Shown here one piece after another: positions 11,112 to 19,906 of a stretch of DNA of 25,939 nucleotides. Position 1 is the first letter of the stretch; every line of letters starts with the position of its first letter. A model generated the notes under the pieces. It made no database searches. It was not told the origin of the DNA and saw only the letters and a list, made by a program, of their open reading frames with translations. Origin of the DNA: Suillus spraguei (lineage: Eukaryota > Basidiomycota > Agaricomycetes > Boletales > Suillaceae); NCBI GenBank assembly GCA_016800925.1, contig JABCPU010000804.1:1-25939 (forward strand), given 5' to 3'. Position numbers and translations under genes: made by a program.

Positions 11112-13885
11112 ATGTGTGGATCAAATTCCTTTTATTGTCTCACATTTTTCTGAGTCCCGAGTGCAGAATCACGAGTGCCAAACCTCGAAATTGTGGACTA
11201 CCAGATGTCAGAGTTCGGGGTTTCAGCACTAAAAATGTGTGGGTCAAAGTCTTTTTATTGCCTCACATTGATTCACACATTTTGAGTGCCGAACCCTGAA
11301 CCCCGGCACCTGGCACTCAGGACTCGACACAAAATGTAAAGAATTTAAAACCTATCTGTTGAGTCACCTTGTGCCGGGTGCTGGGTAACAATGTGAAACA
11401 TATCAATCCATACATCTTAAGTGCCGAACCCCGAACCCCGGCACCCGGGACTCGGGACTCATCACCATGTGAAAAATATTGATCTACATATTTTAAGTGC
11501 TGAACCCCAACCCCTGGCACCCGGGACTTAGAACAATGTGAGGCAATACAGAGATATTGATTCACACATATTGAGTGCCGAACCCCGAACTCTGGCACCC
11601 GGCACTCAGGACTCGGGCCTTGGACTCATAACAATGTGAAAGATATCAATGCACATATTTAGACACCAAACCCTGAACTCCGGCACCCGGCAGTCGGAAT
11701 CGGGACTCAGCCCTCATAACAATGTGAGAGATATTGATCCACATATTTTAACACCGAACCCCGAACCCCAGCACCTGGGAGTTAGAACAATGTGAGGCAA
11801 TCCAAAGATATTGATTTACACATGTTGAGTGCCGAACCCCAACTCCGGCAGCCCGGCACTCGGGGATCAGGATTCGGACTCATAACAATGTGAAAGATAT
11901 CGATCCACATATTTTATGTGCTGAACCCTGAACTCCAGCACCCGGGAGTTAGAACAATGTGAGGCAATACACAGATATTGATTTACACATGTTGAGTGCC
12001 AAACCCTGAACTCCGGCACCCGGCACTCGGGACTCAGGCCTTGGAACTTATAACAATGTGAAAGATGTCGATGCACATATTCTATCACCGAACCCCAAAC
12101 CCGGCACCTGGGAGTTAGAAATATGTGAGGCAATACAAAGATATTGATTTACACGTGTGGAGTGCTAACCCCGAACTTCGCACCTGGCAGTTGGGAATCT
12201 GGACTTCGGGACTCATAACCATGTGAAAGATATTGATCCACATATTTAACACCCAACCCCGAACCCCAGCACCCGGGAGTGAGAACAATGTGAGTCAATA
12301 CAAAGATATTGATGTACACATGTTGAATGCCGAACCCCGAACTCCGGCACCCGACACTCGGGACTCGGGACTTGATACTCATAACAATGAGACAGATATC
12401 GATCCACATATTTTAACACCGAACCCCGAACACCGCCACCCGTGAGTTAGAACCATGTGAGGCAATACAAAGTTGAGTCCCGAATTACTGATCACTGAGT
12501 GCCGGGTTACCATGTGAGGCAATACAAAGATATTGATTTACACATGTTGAGTGCTGAACCCCGCACTCCGGCACCTGGGAGTTAGCACAATGTGAGGCAA
12601 TACCATGATATTGATTTACACATGTTGAGTGCCGAACCCCAAGTGCCGGAGCTTGGGGTTTGGCAGTCAAAACAATGTGAGGCAATACCATAATATTGAT
12701 TTACACATGTTGAGTGCCGAACCCCAGTGCCGGAGTCGGGGTTCGGCAGTCAAAACAATGTGAAAGACCTCGATCCACATATTTTATGTGCTGAACCCCG
12801 AACTCTGGCACTCGGACTTCCCAAGCTCCGCACCTGGGAGTTAGCACATGTGAGGCAATACCATGATATTGATTTACACAAGTTGAGTGCCGATCCCGAG
12901 TGCTGAGTCCCGAGTGCCGGAGTTCGGGGTTGGCACATAAAATATGTGGATGAGGTCTTTCACATTGTTTTGACTGCCGAACCCCGAGCTCCGGCACTCG
13001 GGTTCGGCACTCAACATGTGTAATCAATATTATGGTATTGCCTCACATTGTGCTAATTCCGGGTGCCGGAGCTCGGGGTTCGGCACTCAACATGTGTAAT
13101 CAATATCATGGTATTGCCTCACATTTGCTAACTCCGGGTGCCGGAGCTTGGGGTTCGGCAGTCAAACAATGTGAAAGACCTCAATCCACATATTTTATGT
13201 GCCAACCCTGAACTCCGGCACCTGGCACTCGGACCTTGTACTCATAATGTGAAAGATCTTGAAGCAACATATGTCAGTGCTGAACCCTGAACCCCGGCAC
13301 CCAGCACTCGGGACTTGGGACTCGGACTCGGGACTCAGAACAATGTGAGGCAATAGACACCTATTGATCCACACATTCTAAGTGCTGAACTCCGAACTCC
13401 GAATCTGGTAGTCTACTATTTAGGGGTTCGCAGTTCGGTACTCGGGCTTTTGCACTTGAGACCAAAACAATGTTAGGCAATAAAATGACTTTGATCCACA
13501 CATTTTTGGTAGATATCTTTTTCATCTCAAATCTTGAATCTCAGTGCTGAACCCGAATCCCGAAATCTGGTAGTCTACAATTTCGGGGTCCGGTCCTCGG
13601 GACTCAGACACATGTCAGGCAACAACAAAACTTTGATCCACACATTTTTGGTAGATGTCTGTTTTGTCTCGAATCTCGAGTTTCTAGTTTCTAGTTTCGG
13701 TACTCTGCACCCGCACCCGGCACTTGCACTAGATGACTCCACACATGGACTTTAAATCTTTCACCTTGTGTGTTGTGTTTTCAGGTGTCCGGGTATCCGG
13801 AATTCAGGAAATCTCTAGTTTGAATCTCCAGTTTCGAGTTCCTGGATTCGGGACTTGGCACCCGCACCCGGCACCTCAATTATCG
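11100..13885. repeat. GC-rich satellite array with ~167-bp period, right arm
   Basis: This is the mirror of the left-arm array at 1890-4680. Between about 12.1 and 13.3 kb it has many single-base losses relative to the left copy (for example CCGAGT reduced to CCAGT, or GTGTAAATC reduced to GTGTAATC). The repeat units therefore look ragged here although the flanking non-repeat DNA is identical. Confidence 0.9.
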
Positions 13886-14118
13886 ATGAATGTCAGACAT
13901 GATGAATTCAGGTTTTCGTGCTTCAGGGTTTAGATTTTGGTGGTCGATGGTAGGTATATGCACTCATAGGGTGCATGTATCCTATGTGTTTGATTCTCTG
14001 GTGGCTACATCAGCTGTACGTCTTTATAATACATATCTAGGCCCACCCGTATATGTAATATATTTTACCTCGGCCCACCCGTCTATGTAAAATTCCCCCA
14101 CGTCGGCCCACCCATCTA

Positions 14119-14297
14119 CAGTGGCTCAAAAAACTGTCCGCATGTTTTGGCATTTTTCACTATCTATAATATTGTGTGAGAACAAACAAATGCCTCAAAC
14201 ACATGCTTATACCACATTGTAGTATGGCTTCAGGGCTTTCATTTGAGCCCTACACCGTGGGAATCGGTGGAGATATGGTGGAGATACAAGGCTCACA
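14119..14297 (+). mobile_element. Solo terminal fragment of the Tc1-type element, right arm
   Basis: This is the mirror copy of 1477-1655, starting CAGTGGCTCAAAAAACTG immediately after TA. It has the same orientation as the left end of the complete element at 16824, 2.7 kb away. The pair is therefore a direct repeat, while the left-arm fragment is inverted relative to both. Confidence 0.85.
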
Positions 14298-14573
14298 TGG
14301 CGCCAGAGTCAATCCTGGGGATCTGAGAGAAACCCTGGGTGACGAGTCGTGCCTTGAAGATGGGACCACCTTTGTTATCCTCTTTGAATTTGAGCACCCA
14401 TCAATTTCCGATAGCCTTGCGACCCTCAGGTAGTGCGGTTACCTTGTGTACCTTCATCTCCTGCATAATCGCAAGTTCTGCTCTCATCGCCTTCAACCAC
14501 TCTTCACGGTCTGAGCACAACATGGCTTCCTCGTAGGTAGCCGGCGGAATTCGCATGTCGTATCCGACACTCG
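14298..14573 (-). pseudogene. Ty1/copia retrotransposon fragment (start of reverse transcriptase), right arm
   Basis: This is the mirror copy of 1201-1476 and carries the same in-frame TGA at 14401-14403. The internal stop is identical in both arms, so it predates the duplication (or is the same DNA read twice). The fragment lies directly downstream of the JmjC stop codon and adjoins the Tc1-type terminal fragment at 14119-14297. Confidence 0.82.
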
Positions 14574-14642
14574 AGGGGTTGTGTTTGCAGTATCCAAGTA
14601 GACAAAATGCAAGTTTCCAGACAATTTGTTGCATGGCTACAG

Positions 14643-16087
14643 CTACATGGCATGGGTAAATTCTAAAAGACAATCATCAAGATCAACAACTTTCCCTACT
14701 TCCACCACCAAAGTACGATGCCTCATAATATCAGGCAGGTCTTCTGCACAAATGTCTAGGTGTTGCAGAATCTTTGTAACAACTGTATAGGCTTGGATGT
14801 AGCTAGATGATCGTGAGGCCATGGGTAACTTTGTCTGGTGGCACCTTGTTGTCAGGTGTGGTGTCAGATGCATTCTGGGATGAAGAACCATGCAACAAAG
14901 TGCTAACAAAGGCCAGTAATTCAGGCCTTTTTGATTATTACAGTCAATGGCATGAAGCAAGCTATATGGTAGACACACTTGCCTGACAGTCGATCCGGTG
15001 GAAGGCGTGGAATCAGAACAGCCATCCGCCAGAGAGTCTCATCTATATGTTCATGTGCTTGAGTGCTATTGCCTTGAGTGACTTCTAAGGATCTTAAATT
15101 ATATGTGTGATGAAGTGTTCCATATGTGAAAAAGTGGCCCCCATGTGCCAAAGCCGGATTGGGGTAGTATTCTGCATGTAACTGGCCTGGTGGCTGGATT
15201 CTACAAAGAAGATGATCATGAGGTAACTGTCCTAGACACCGTCTATCCATGGGCTTACAACAAATCTCCAGAGTATATTGTCAAGGTCTCAGCCTTATAA
15301 TCATCCAAGCTATGAGGGCCACAGATGGATTTGGTGGTTTGAACAGGCACCTGGTCACCATGAGCAATTTTGGAAAACAGTGTCCGGAGTTGTATCCCAA
15401 TGACTGGAAAGAAATAGGTGTTCCTGCCTTCAGAGTCATCATGCGGAGGAATTAGTACCCCACCCTGGGACACGGAGGCGCATGGGCTGCCAAGATGCAT
15501 ACCCCATGCTGGCGGGGGATAATCTTTGGTAGTCCAGTACCAGGCCAGCTGGCCATCATCTAGGGGACTGAGTGTGGATGAACAGCAATGCGGAGGAGAC
15601 TAGATGGTGCTTACACCAGTTCAGGAGGCAAACCTACCGCTATGGGACAATTCAGAACACATCTTTGCTCGTTTGGGTTGTTTATACCTGAAATTAAATC
15701 ACCCATCACGCCAGGCACCTGATATTGAGCAGGATTTTTTGCTCGCAGCTCCATATCTGATCAACTAGGATAAGCCATGATCATATATGAACAATGAAGG
15801 TCCAGAACCTCACCATACATATCCACAGGTGTGGTGTTGTGAATGCCATACTGCTTTTCCAGATACTCCATTGTTAGGTTTAAGGGTCCAGGCCTCACTG
15901 CCTCATGCACAATGACACATTTTCCTGCTGCAAGACTAGACCGTATTTCCATTGATAATACCTCATTTTCACTGAGGGCCCCATTGAGATGGGTCACAAA
16001 TCTGGACCCCGGTTTGGATGCAGGAACTGCAGCGAATTTTTTCGTAAGGCACAGGTCCTCAATCAATACATTTTTTCCGTCTCGCAT
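14643..16087 (-). CDS. JmjC-domain protein (Fe(II)/2-oxoglutarate dioxygenase fold), six exons
   Basis: Joining 16087-15814, 15756-15615, 15567-15259, 15200-14979, 14926-14830 and 14771-14643 gives one open frame of 390 codons. All five introns are GT-AG, 47-58 bp. The cupin core shows the metal-binding HxD in IPPHDDSEG (about H181, D183) and the third ligand in PPGQLHAEY (about H250), followed by GGHFFTYGTLHHT as in fungal JmjC proteins. The N-terminal part (GDLISGINNP, NCPIAVGLPPEL) also fits. JmjC enzymes demethylate histones or hydroxylate proteins; the substrate here is unknown. The start is the ATG before RDGKNVLIEDL. No in-frame acceptor is seen upstream, but an extra 5' exon is possible (see 16276-16461). 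The palindrome ends inside intron 1, and the stop is directly followed by the copia fragment. Confidence 0.85.
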
Positions 16088-16275
16088 CACAGTGGGCAGT
16101 ACCGGTGATATGGGCCATCATCCATGTCACAACCTTTGTCTCCAGGGGAACCTCTGCACCCAGGATGATTTGATGGTGCCATGGAATGCCGGAAGAAACC
16201 ACTGGTATGTGAATGGCTATCTATTGTTTGATCCTGCACTGAAGAAGGGATCCAGGAAAATGCAGGTGATAATAC

Positions 16276-16461
16276 TCAAAGTCCAGCCACAGCCGAAGTG
16301 ATTGGTTCCGCTAGAGTCCGGGCAGTGCTCCTGTGTCGACGCAATTTTCGTTTGCAAGCGGCTTGGGCATCTCGACGTTTCTGTTTGGCCTCCAGTGGCA
16401 GTTTGCGCTCATATCTACGGTTATACTCTCTCTTGCACTCTGGAGACATGGCACGTGTCAT
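16276..16461 (-). CDS. Small, very basic open frame; possible 5' exon of the JmjC gene
   Basis: The frame starts at ATG 16461 and encodes 61 residues dense in Arg/Lys (CKREYNRRYERKLPLEAKQK, then ACKRKLRRHRS), with composition like a nucleic-acid-binding or nuclear-targeting N-terminus. It ends beside a possible donor (GTATTATC near 16262) with a pyrimidine-rich acceptor ending CTTCTTCAG about 37 nt further. I could not join it in frame to the JmjC exon at 16087. It could be a leading exon with an unresolved middle exon at about 16100-16230, a separate small gene, or chance. Confidence 0.4.
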   Translation of the reverse strand: MTRAMSPECKREYNRRYERKLPLEAKQKRRDAQAACKRKLRRHRSTARTLAEPITSAVAGL

Positions 16462-16510
16462 GATGATGTTTCTTTTGAGCTGGAGGTGCTGGCTTTGTTT
16501 GGTGGGAGGG

Positions 16511-16823
16511 TATAAAGCGGAGCTGCAACTAGCCAGTTAGGGTTCACTTCCTCCGCGGACTTTGAAGTAACGGTGGCGTGCTTGTCCTTGGACTCCAAGT
16601 CCTAATCAATCACTGATGGGCCCTCTTTCATGGCTGTCATTAATACTTATGGGTTTGAAATTGCATGGCATGCAGCATTCCAAGTAAAACAGACTGGCTT
16701 CACTCCAGAAGGTTACCAATATGTCGGTGCAGGTCCAAAAGTCGGGCTTAATGATATGATGGCTAGAAAATATATATCTTGTATAAAAGGATGTCAGATT
16801 TGGGAAACACATCTTTTAATATA
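16511..16823 (+). other. Unassigned stretch with TATAAAG box and a plus-strand open frame, cut by the Tc1 insertion
   Basis: GGGTATAAAGC near 16509-16519 is a good TATA-box match on the plus strand. A frame opens at about 16600, with ATG at 16630. It encodes about 64 residues (including GFTPEGYQYVGAGPKVGLN and KGCQIWETHL) before the Tc1 element begins at 16824. The composition looks coding, but I recognise no family. Joining across the element at one TA copy does not continue into a plausible frame. It could be the 5' end of a gene broken by the insertion. Confidence 0.3.
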
Positions 16824-17036
16824 CAGTGGCTCAAAAAACTGTCCGCATGTTTTGGCATTTTTCACTATCTATAATATTGTGTGAGAACAAACAAATGCCT
16901 CAAAAGCATGCTTATACCACATTGTAGTATGGCTTCAGGGCTTTCATTTGAGCCCTACACCGTGGGAATCGGTGGAGATATGGTGGAGATACAAGGCTCA
17001 CAAAATGGTGACTCATGCAGACAGTTTTTTGACTCA
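16824..17036 (+). repeat. Left terminal inverted repeat of the Tc1-type element, composite
   Basis: The outer tip reads GGCTCAAAAAACTGTCCGCATG. The inner border, near 17010-17036, carries the same motif in opposite orientation (GACTCATGCAGACAGTTTTT then TGACTCAAG). Tc1-type IR/DR ends (as in Sleeping Beauty) carry direct repeats of the transposase-binding site, whereas here the inner copy is inverted. The middle part (ATTTGAGCCCTACACCGTGG) contains further short self-complementary stretches. Confidence 0.8.
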
Positions 17037-17063
17037 AGTATTTTACAGTAATAACCAGGTATT

Positions 17064-18050
17064 CTAGTATTTTGTATGACCTCCCTTGGCTTTAATTACT
17101 GCCTCTATCCTTCTAGGCATACTCTCAATTAATTTCTGGCAATCCTCAGCTGTGATCTTCCCCCATTCCACTGCTACTCTCTCCCAAAGCTCCCATACTC
17201 CTTTAGGGGGGTTTTCATAGGCTTGAAGCTTTTTCTTGAGTGTTCCCCAGAGATGTTCAATGACATTGACATCAGGAGACTGTGCTGGCCAGTCAAGAAC
17301 ATTGATGTTATGTTCTTCAAACCATTCCCTAGCTCTTCTGGATGTGTGCTTGGGATCATTATCCTGTTGGAAAATGATATCTTCTTCATCAATCCCTGAT
17401 TCTGCCAAGCTAGGCAGCAAGTGGTCATTTAAAATGTCCACATACTGCTCAGCATTCATCTTCCCCTCAACCTCAGCAAGCATTCCCACACCATTCCATC
17501 CCATACAGCCCCATACCATTAAAGAACCTCCTCCAAACTTGACAGTCCCATTAACCTCTCTGTCTGTTAGGCCATCTCCCTTCTTTTTCCATACATACAC
17601 CTTCCCATCTAACCATATAACACGCTTCCAGTCCTCTACAGTCCAGTGTTGATGAGCTAAGGCAAAGGCTAGTCTTCTCTGCCTATGTTTGATGGAGAGA
17701 AGAGGCTTTTTCTTCTTTGTTACTGCCTTGAGATGAGCTGCCTTGAGAACATTCCTCACAGTTTGTGAAGAGACAGGGGTAGTGATGGTGGAATTGATAT
17801 AATGGGTGGCTTGGACAGCATTATCAGCCTTTCCTGTAGTGATATGTTGGATAATAGCCCTTTTGTCAGTAGAGGTAAGCTTGGATGGACGTCCTCCACA
17901 AGAGTTTTCCTTGTCTGGGTGGCTTTCTTTGATGAACTTGGCCACAGTGGACTTGCATACTCCAGTTCTAGAGGAAATTTGGCGAGCAGAGAGGCCAGCA
18001 TAAGACAGAGAGAGGATATTATCTCTTTGAGCAGAGGAGATGGCTTTCAT
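17064..18050 (-). CDS. Tc1-type transposase, open but apparently lacking the first catalytic acidic motif
   Basis: I chose the internal ATG at 18050 (MKAISSAQRDNI, 328 codons), because the 26 residues before it are hydrophobic and unlike the family. An N-terminal helix-turn-helix (LSARQISSRTGVCKSTVAKF), a GRPSKLT linker and a second helix-turn-helix are present. The catalytic region has QQDNDPKHT and SPDVNVIEHLW, with 34 residues between the Asp and Glu (DD34E). The first motif is abnormal: fungal relatives have VIWSDE(T/S) and about ten more residues before a DG...VWKKKG stretch, whereas here VIWLDGKVYVWKKK joins them directly. The first possible Asp is 82 residues before the second, about ten fewer than usual. 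The enzyme may bind DNA but is probably not catalytic. Confidence 0.9.
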   Translation of the reverse strand: MKAISSAQRDNILSLSYAGLSARQISSRTGVCKSTVAKFIKESHPDKENSCGGRPSKLTSTDKRAIIQHITTGKADNAVQATHYINSTITTPVSSQTVRNVLKAAHLKAVTKKKKPLLSIKHRQRRLAFALAHQHWTVEDWKRVIWLDGKVYVWKKKGDGLTDREVNGTVKFGGGSLMVWGCMGWNGVGMLAEVEGKMNAEQYVDILNDHLLPSLAESGIDEEDIIFQQDNDPKHTSRRAREWFEEHNINVLDWPAQSPDVNVIEHLWGTLKKKLQAYENPPKGVWELWERVAVEWGKITAEDCQKLIESMPRRIEAVIKAKGGHTKY

Positions 18051-18198
18051 GGTGATTATGACTATGATACATGAGATATTCTGGTTTATATAGTTAGATA
18101 TAGTCATAAAATAACATAATGACACCACTTTATAATTTATATAATAGTGGCATGATTTTTATGGTGTCATAAATAATGATTTATATAGTTTTAATATA

Positions 18199-18409
18199 CA
18201 CTCAAAAAACTGTCCACATGAGTCATCATTTTATAAGCCTTATATCTCCACCATATCTCCGCCGATTCCCACGGTGTAGGGCTCAAATAAAAGCCCTGAA
18301 CCATACTACAATGTGGTATAAGTATGTCCTTGAGGAATTTGTTCATTCTCACACAATATCATAGATAGTGAAAAATGTCAAAACATGCGGATAGTTTTTT
18401 GAGCCACTG
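18199..18409 (-). repeat. Right terminal inverted repeat of the Tc1-type element, composite
   Basis: This repeats the left terminus in inverted orientation with about 20 differences. The inner border carries CACTCAAAAAACTGTCCACATG (18200 onward) and the outer tip the reverse motif ending GAGCCACTG. The left terminus matches the solo fragments in the palindrome almost perfectly while the right one has drifted, so the two ends have different histories or one was replaced by recombination. Confidence 0.8.
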
Positions 18410-18429
18410 TACTTTTTATGAGGAATGTC

Positions 18430-19706
18430 TCAGTGCTCATATGAATGTGACTGGACATCCACCTGCCATTTTTGAGCCAAGACTTCAAATGCAGCTCGTG
18501 CCGAATTTTGAATGCAGGCAGCCTTTAATGAAGTTATGGGTAAAGTAACTCCTATGCCTTGCGACAAATTTCTGGAGGATAACATAGATGACAACCAAGG
18601 AGCCACCGTGCCATGTGTGTGGCAACCCTGGAACCACCTAAGGTCCTTGAGTGGCGATACAACTCCAACTGTCCAAACTTACCACAACGCATTTTCAGCA
18701 GTTTCCACATAGCACCCAAGGTCCGCCATGATAAAATTGAACTCGTCAGCCAGCGCTTCTTTGCGGGTCTGCAGGGCTATGGTCCAAGTGGCATCACAGT
18801 CAATATGCTGGGGCGCCACAAAGTTCCAACAATAATATGCAGTTACACCTATGCCCCCCAAAGAATTGACTTCAGAGGACAACCGTCTGAGCTCCCTGGC
18901 AACCTGAGGATGAAAAGGTTCAATTGCTGCCACCATCCTTTCTACATCCTGGGATTTCACGTATTAGTCGGAGATGGGGATAAAAATGTATTGTGAATAT
19001 ACCTCAGCATGAGCAAATAGTAACCTGATATGGGCAGTATCCCTGACCTCCATACCTCCATAACACGTATAACCATCTCCAGGCCTTCCCCCGGCAGGTT
19101 TCCTGGAGCCTACTGGGTGCATTTTACCCCATTCAAATCTGCGGAACTGGCTGCCCCGCTTGATAGCTTTGGTCTCCTTTCCGGTGGAGGGGTCACATCA
19201 GATCTCCCGAAGGTCCTCCTGAGAAAATGCGTCAAATGAAACTCCTGCCAACACTGTTTTGGGTGAGTCTGCATCAACCAACAGGGTTACGTCCCAGCCA
19301 CACCATGCCAGCACATCTGCACGATGGAAAATCTTTCGCAACCCCAGGTCCATTAAAGGAACGTAGTCAGCACAGACAGCCCTACCCTGCAGATGAAAAT
19401 AAAAATAAAAACTGACAGGAATGCCTACAACGAGACACTCACCTTCCCTGTGGGCAGAAGTCGATCAGGATCATCGGCAGGATAGGGTGTGACAACCTTC
19501 CCATGGATTTCTGAGTGATCATTTGGCTTGATAGTCCAATACCTGACACACTTGGAATCCTCAGGCTGATGATAACATGTGCGACAACCCCTAGTAACTG
19601 GATCCACATTTTTGTGAAACTTCACATGAAAATCTTTGGATGATTCTTGGCATAGACGCCTCAGCTTGGCAGACAACTTCAGAACCAAAAACAGTTCTTC
19701 GTCCAA
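18430..19706 (-). pseudogene. TET/JBP-like 2-oxoglutarate/Fe(II) dioxygenase gene (four exons, one premature stop)
   Basis: Exons 19706-19443, 19386-19003, 18948-18683 and 18637-18430 join in frame across GT-AG introns of 56, 54 and 45 bp; the 54-bp intron has ACTAATAC before its acceptor. The C-terminal half carries the dioxygenase signature: NFVAPQHIDCDATW with the HxD metal motif, DEFNFIMADLGCYVET, then WWFQGCHTHGTVAP with the distal His. These match the TET/JBP-like proteins expanded in basidiomycetes, which oxidise 5-methylpyrimidines in DNA. A TGA at 19198-19200 interrupts exon 2 (REI, stop, CDPSTG); CGA or TGG would restore it by one transition. The frame stays open upstream of ATG 19706 to about 19790, overlapping the sirtuin remnant, so the 5' end may be truncated. 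No clear alternative family. Confidence 0.8.
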
Positions 19707-19906
19707 ATGCAGGGCATTCAGTTCGTCAGGGGAGAAAGTGCAAATATGACGGAATAGATGGCTCTCTCATTATTGTTGCTAAATCATTATTTTGATATTC
19801 TTTCCTCAAGATACCATTAAAGGCTGCATCTCTATGTAAAACTCTGGCAGAACTACATCAAAAATGTTCTCAAGCACCTCCTACTCCTTTTCATCTGGCT
19901 CTTAAA

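Larger units (their letters stand above)
7943..15772. repeat. Right arm of giant inverted repeat (palindrome)
   Basis: This is the mirror copy of 1-7912. It is shorter by about 50 nt in the innermost satellite (7943-8560) and by about 22 nt in roughly 12.4-13.9 kb, mostly single-base losses in GC-rich repeats. It is identical to the left arm through the foldback element and through most of the 14.1-15.2 kb block. The visible arm ends at 15772, where the left arm reaches the window edge. That point lies inside the first intron of the JmjC gene, so the right copy of the gene is continuous with unique sequence and the left copy is cut. Confidence 0.97.
16824..18409 (-). mobile_element. Complete Tc1/mariner-type DNA transposon (1586 bp) with TA target-site duplication
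   Basis: The element begins CAGTGGCTCAAAAAACTG right after TA (16822-16823) and ends TTTTTTGAGCCACTG right before TA (18410-18411), the TA duplication typical of Tc1/mariner. Terminal inverted repeats are about 211-213 bp and roughly 90% identical. Each is itself composite (see the terminal-repeat entries). One transposase frame on the minus strand fills the interior. The element lies 21 bp beyond the stop codon of the TET/JBP-like gene, so it interrupts that gene's 3' side but not its coding part. Truncated ends of the same family sit in both palindrome arms. Confidence 0.92.

Noticed and set aside
15843..16301. 152-codon plus-strand frame
   Set aside because: Most of it is antisense to exon 1 of the JmjC gene, whose six-exon frame is fully consistent; only the part after 16100 remains unexplained.
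17236..17652. 138-codon plus-strand frame
   Set aside because: It is the antisense shadow of the transposase gene.
18412..18560. Plus-strand frame reading YEECLSAHMNVTGHPPAIFE just right of the Tc1 element
   Set aside because: It is antisense to the last exon of the TET/JBP-like gene, which has the supported splice sites and catalytic motif, and it does not join in frame across the transposon.
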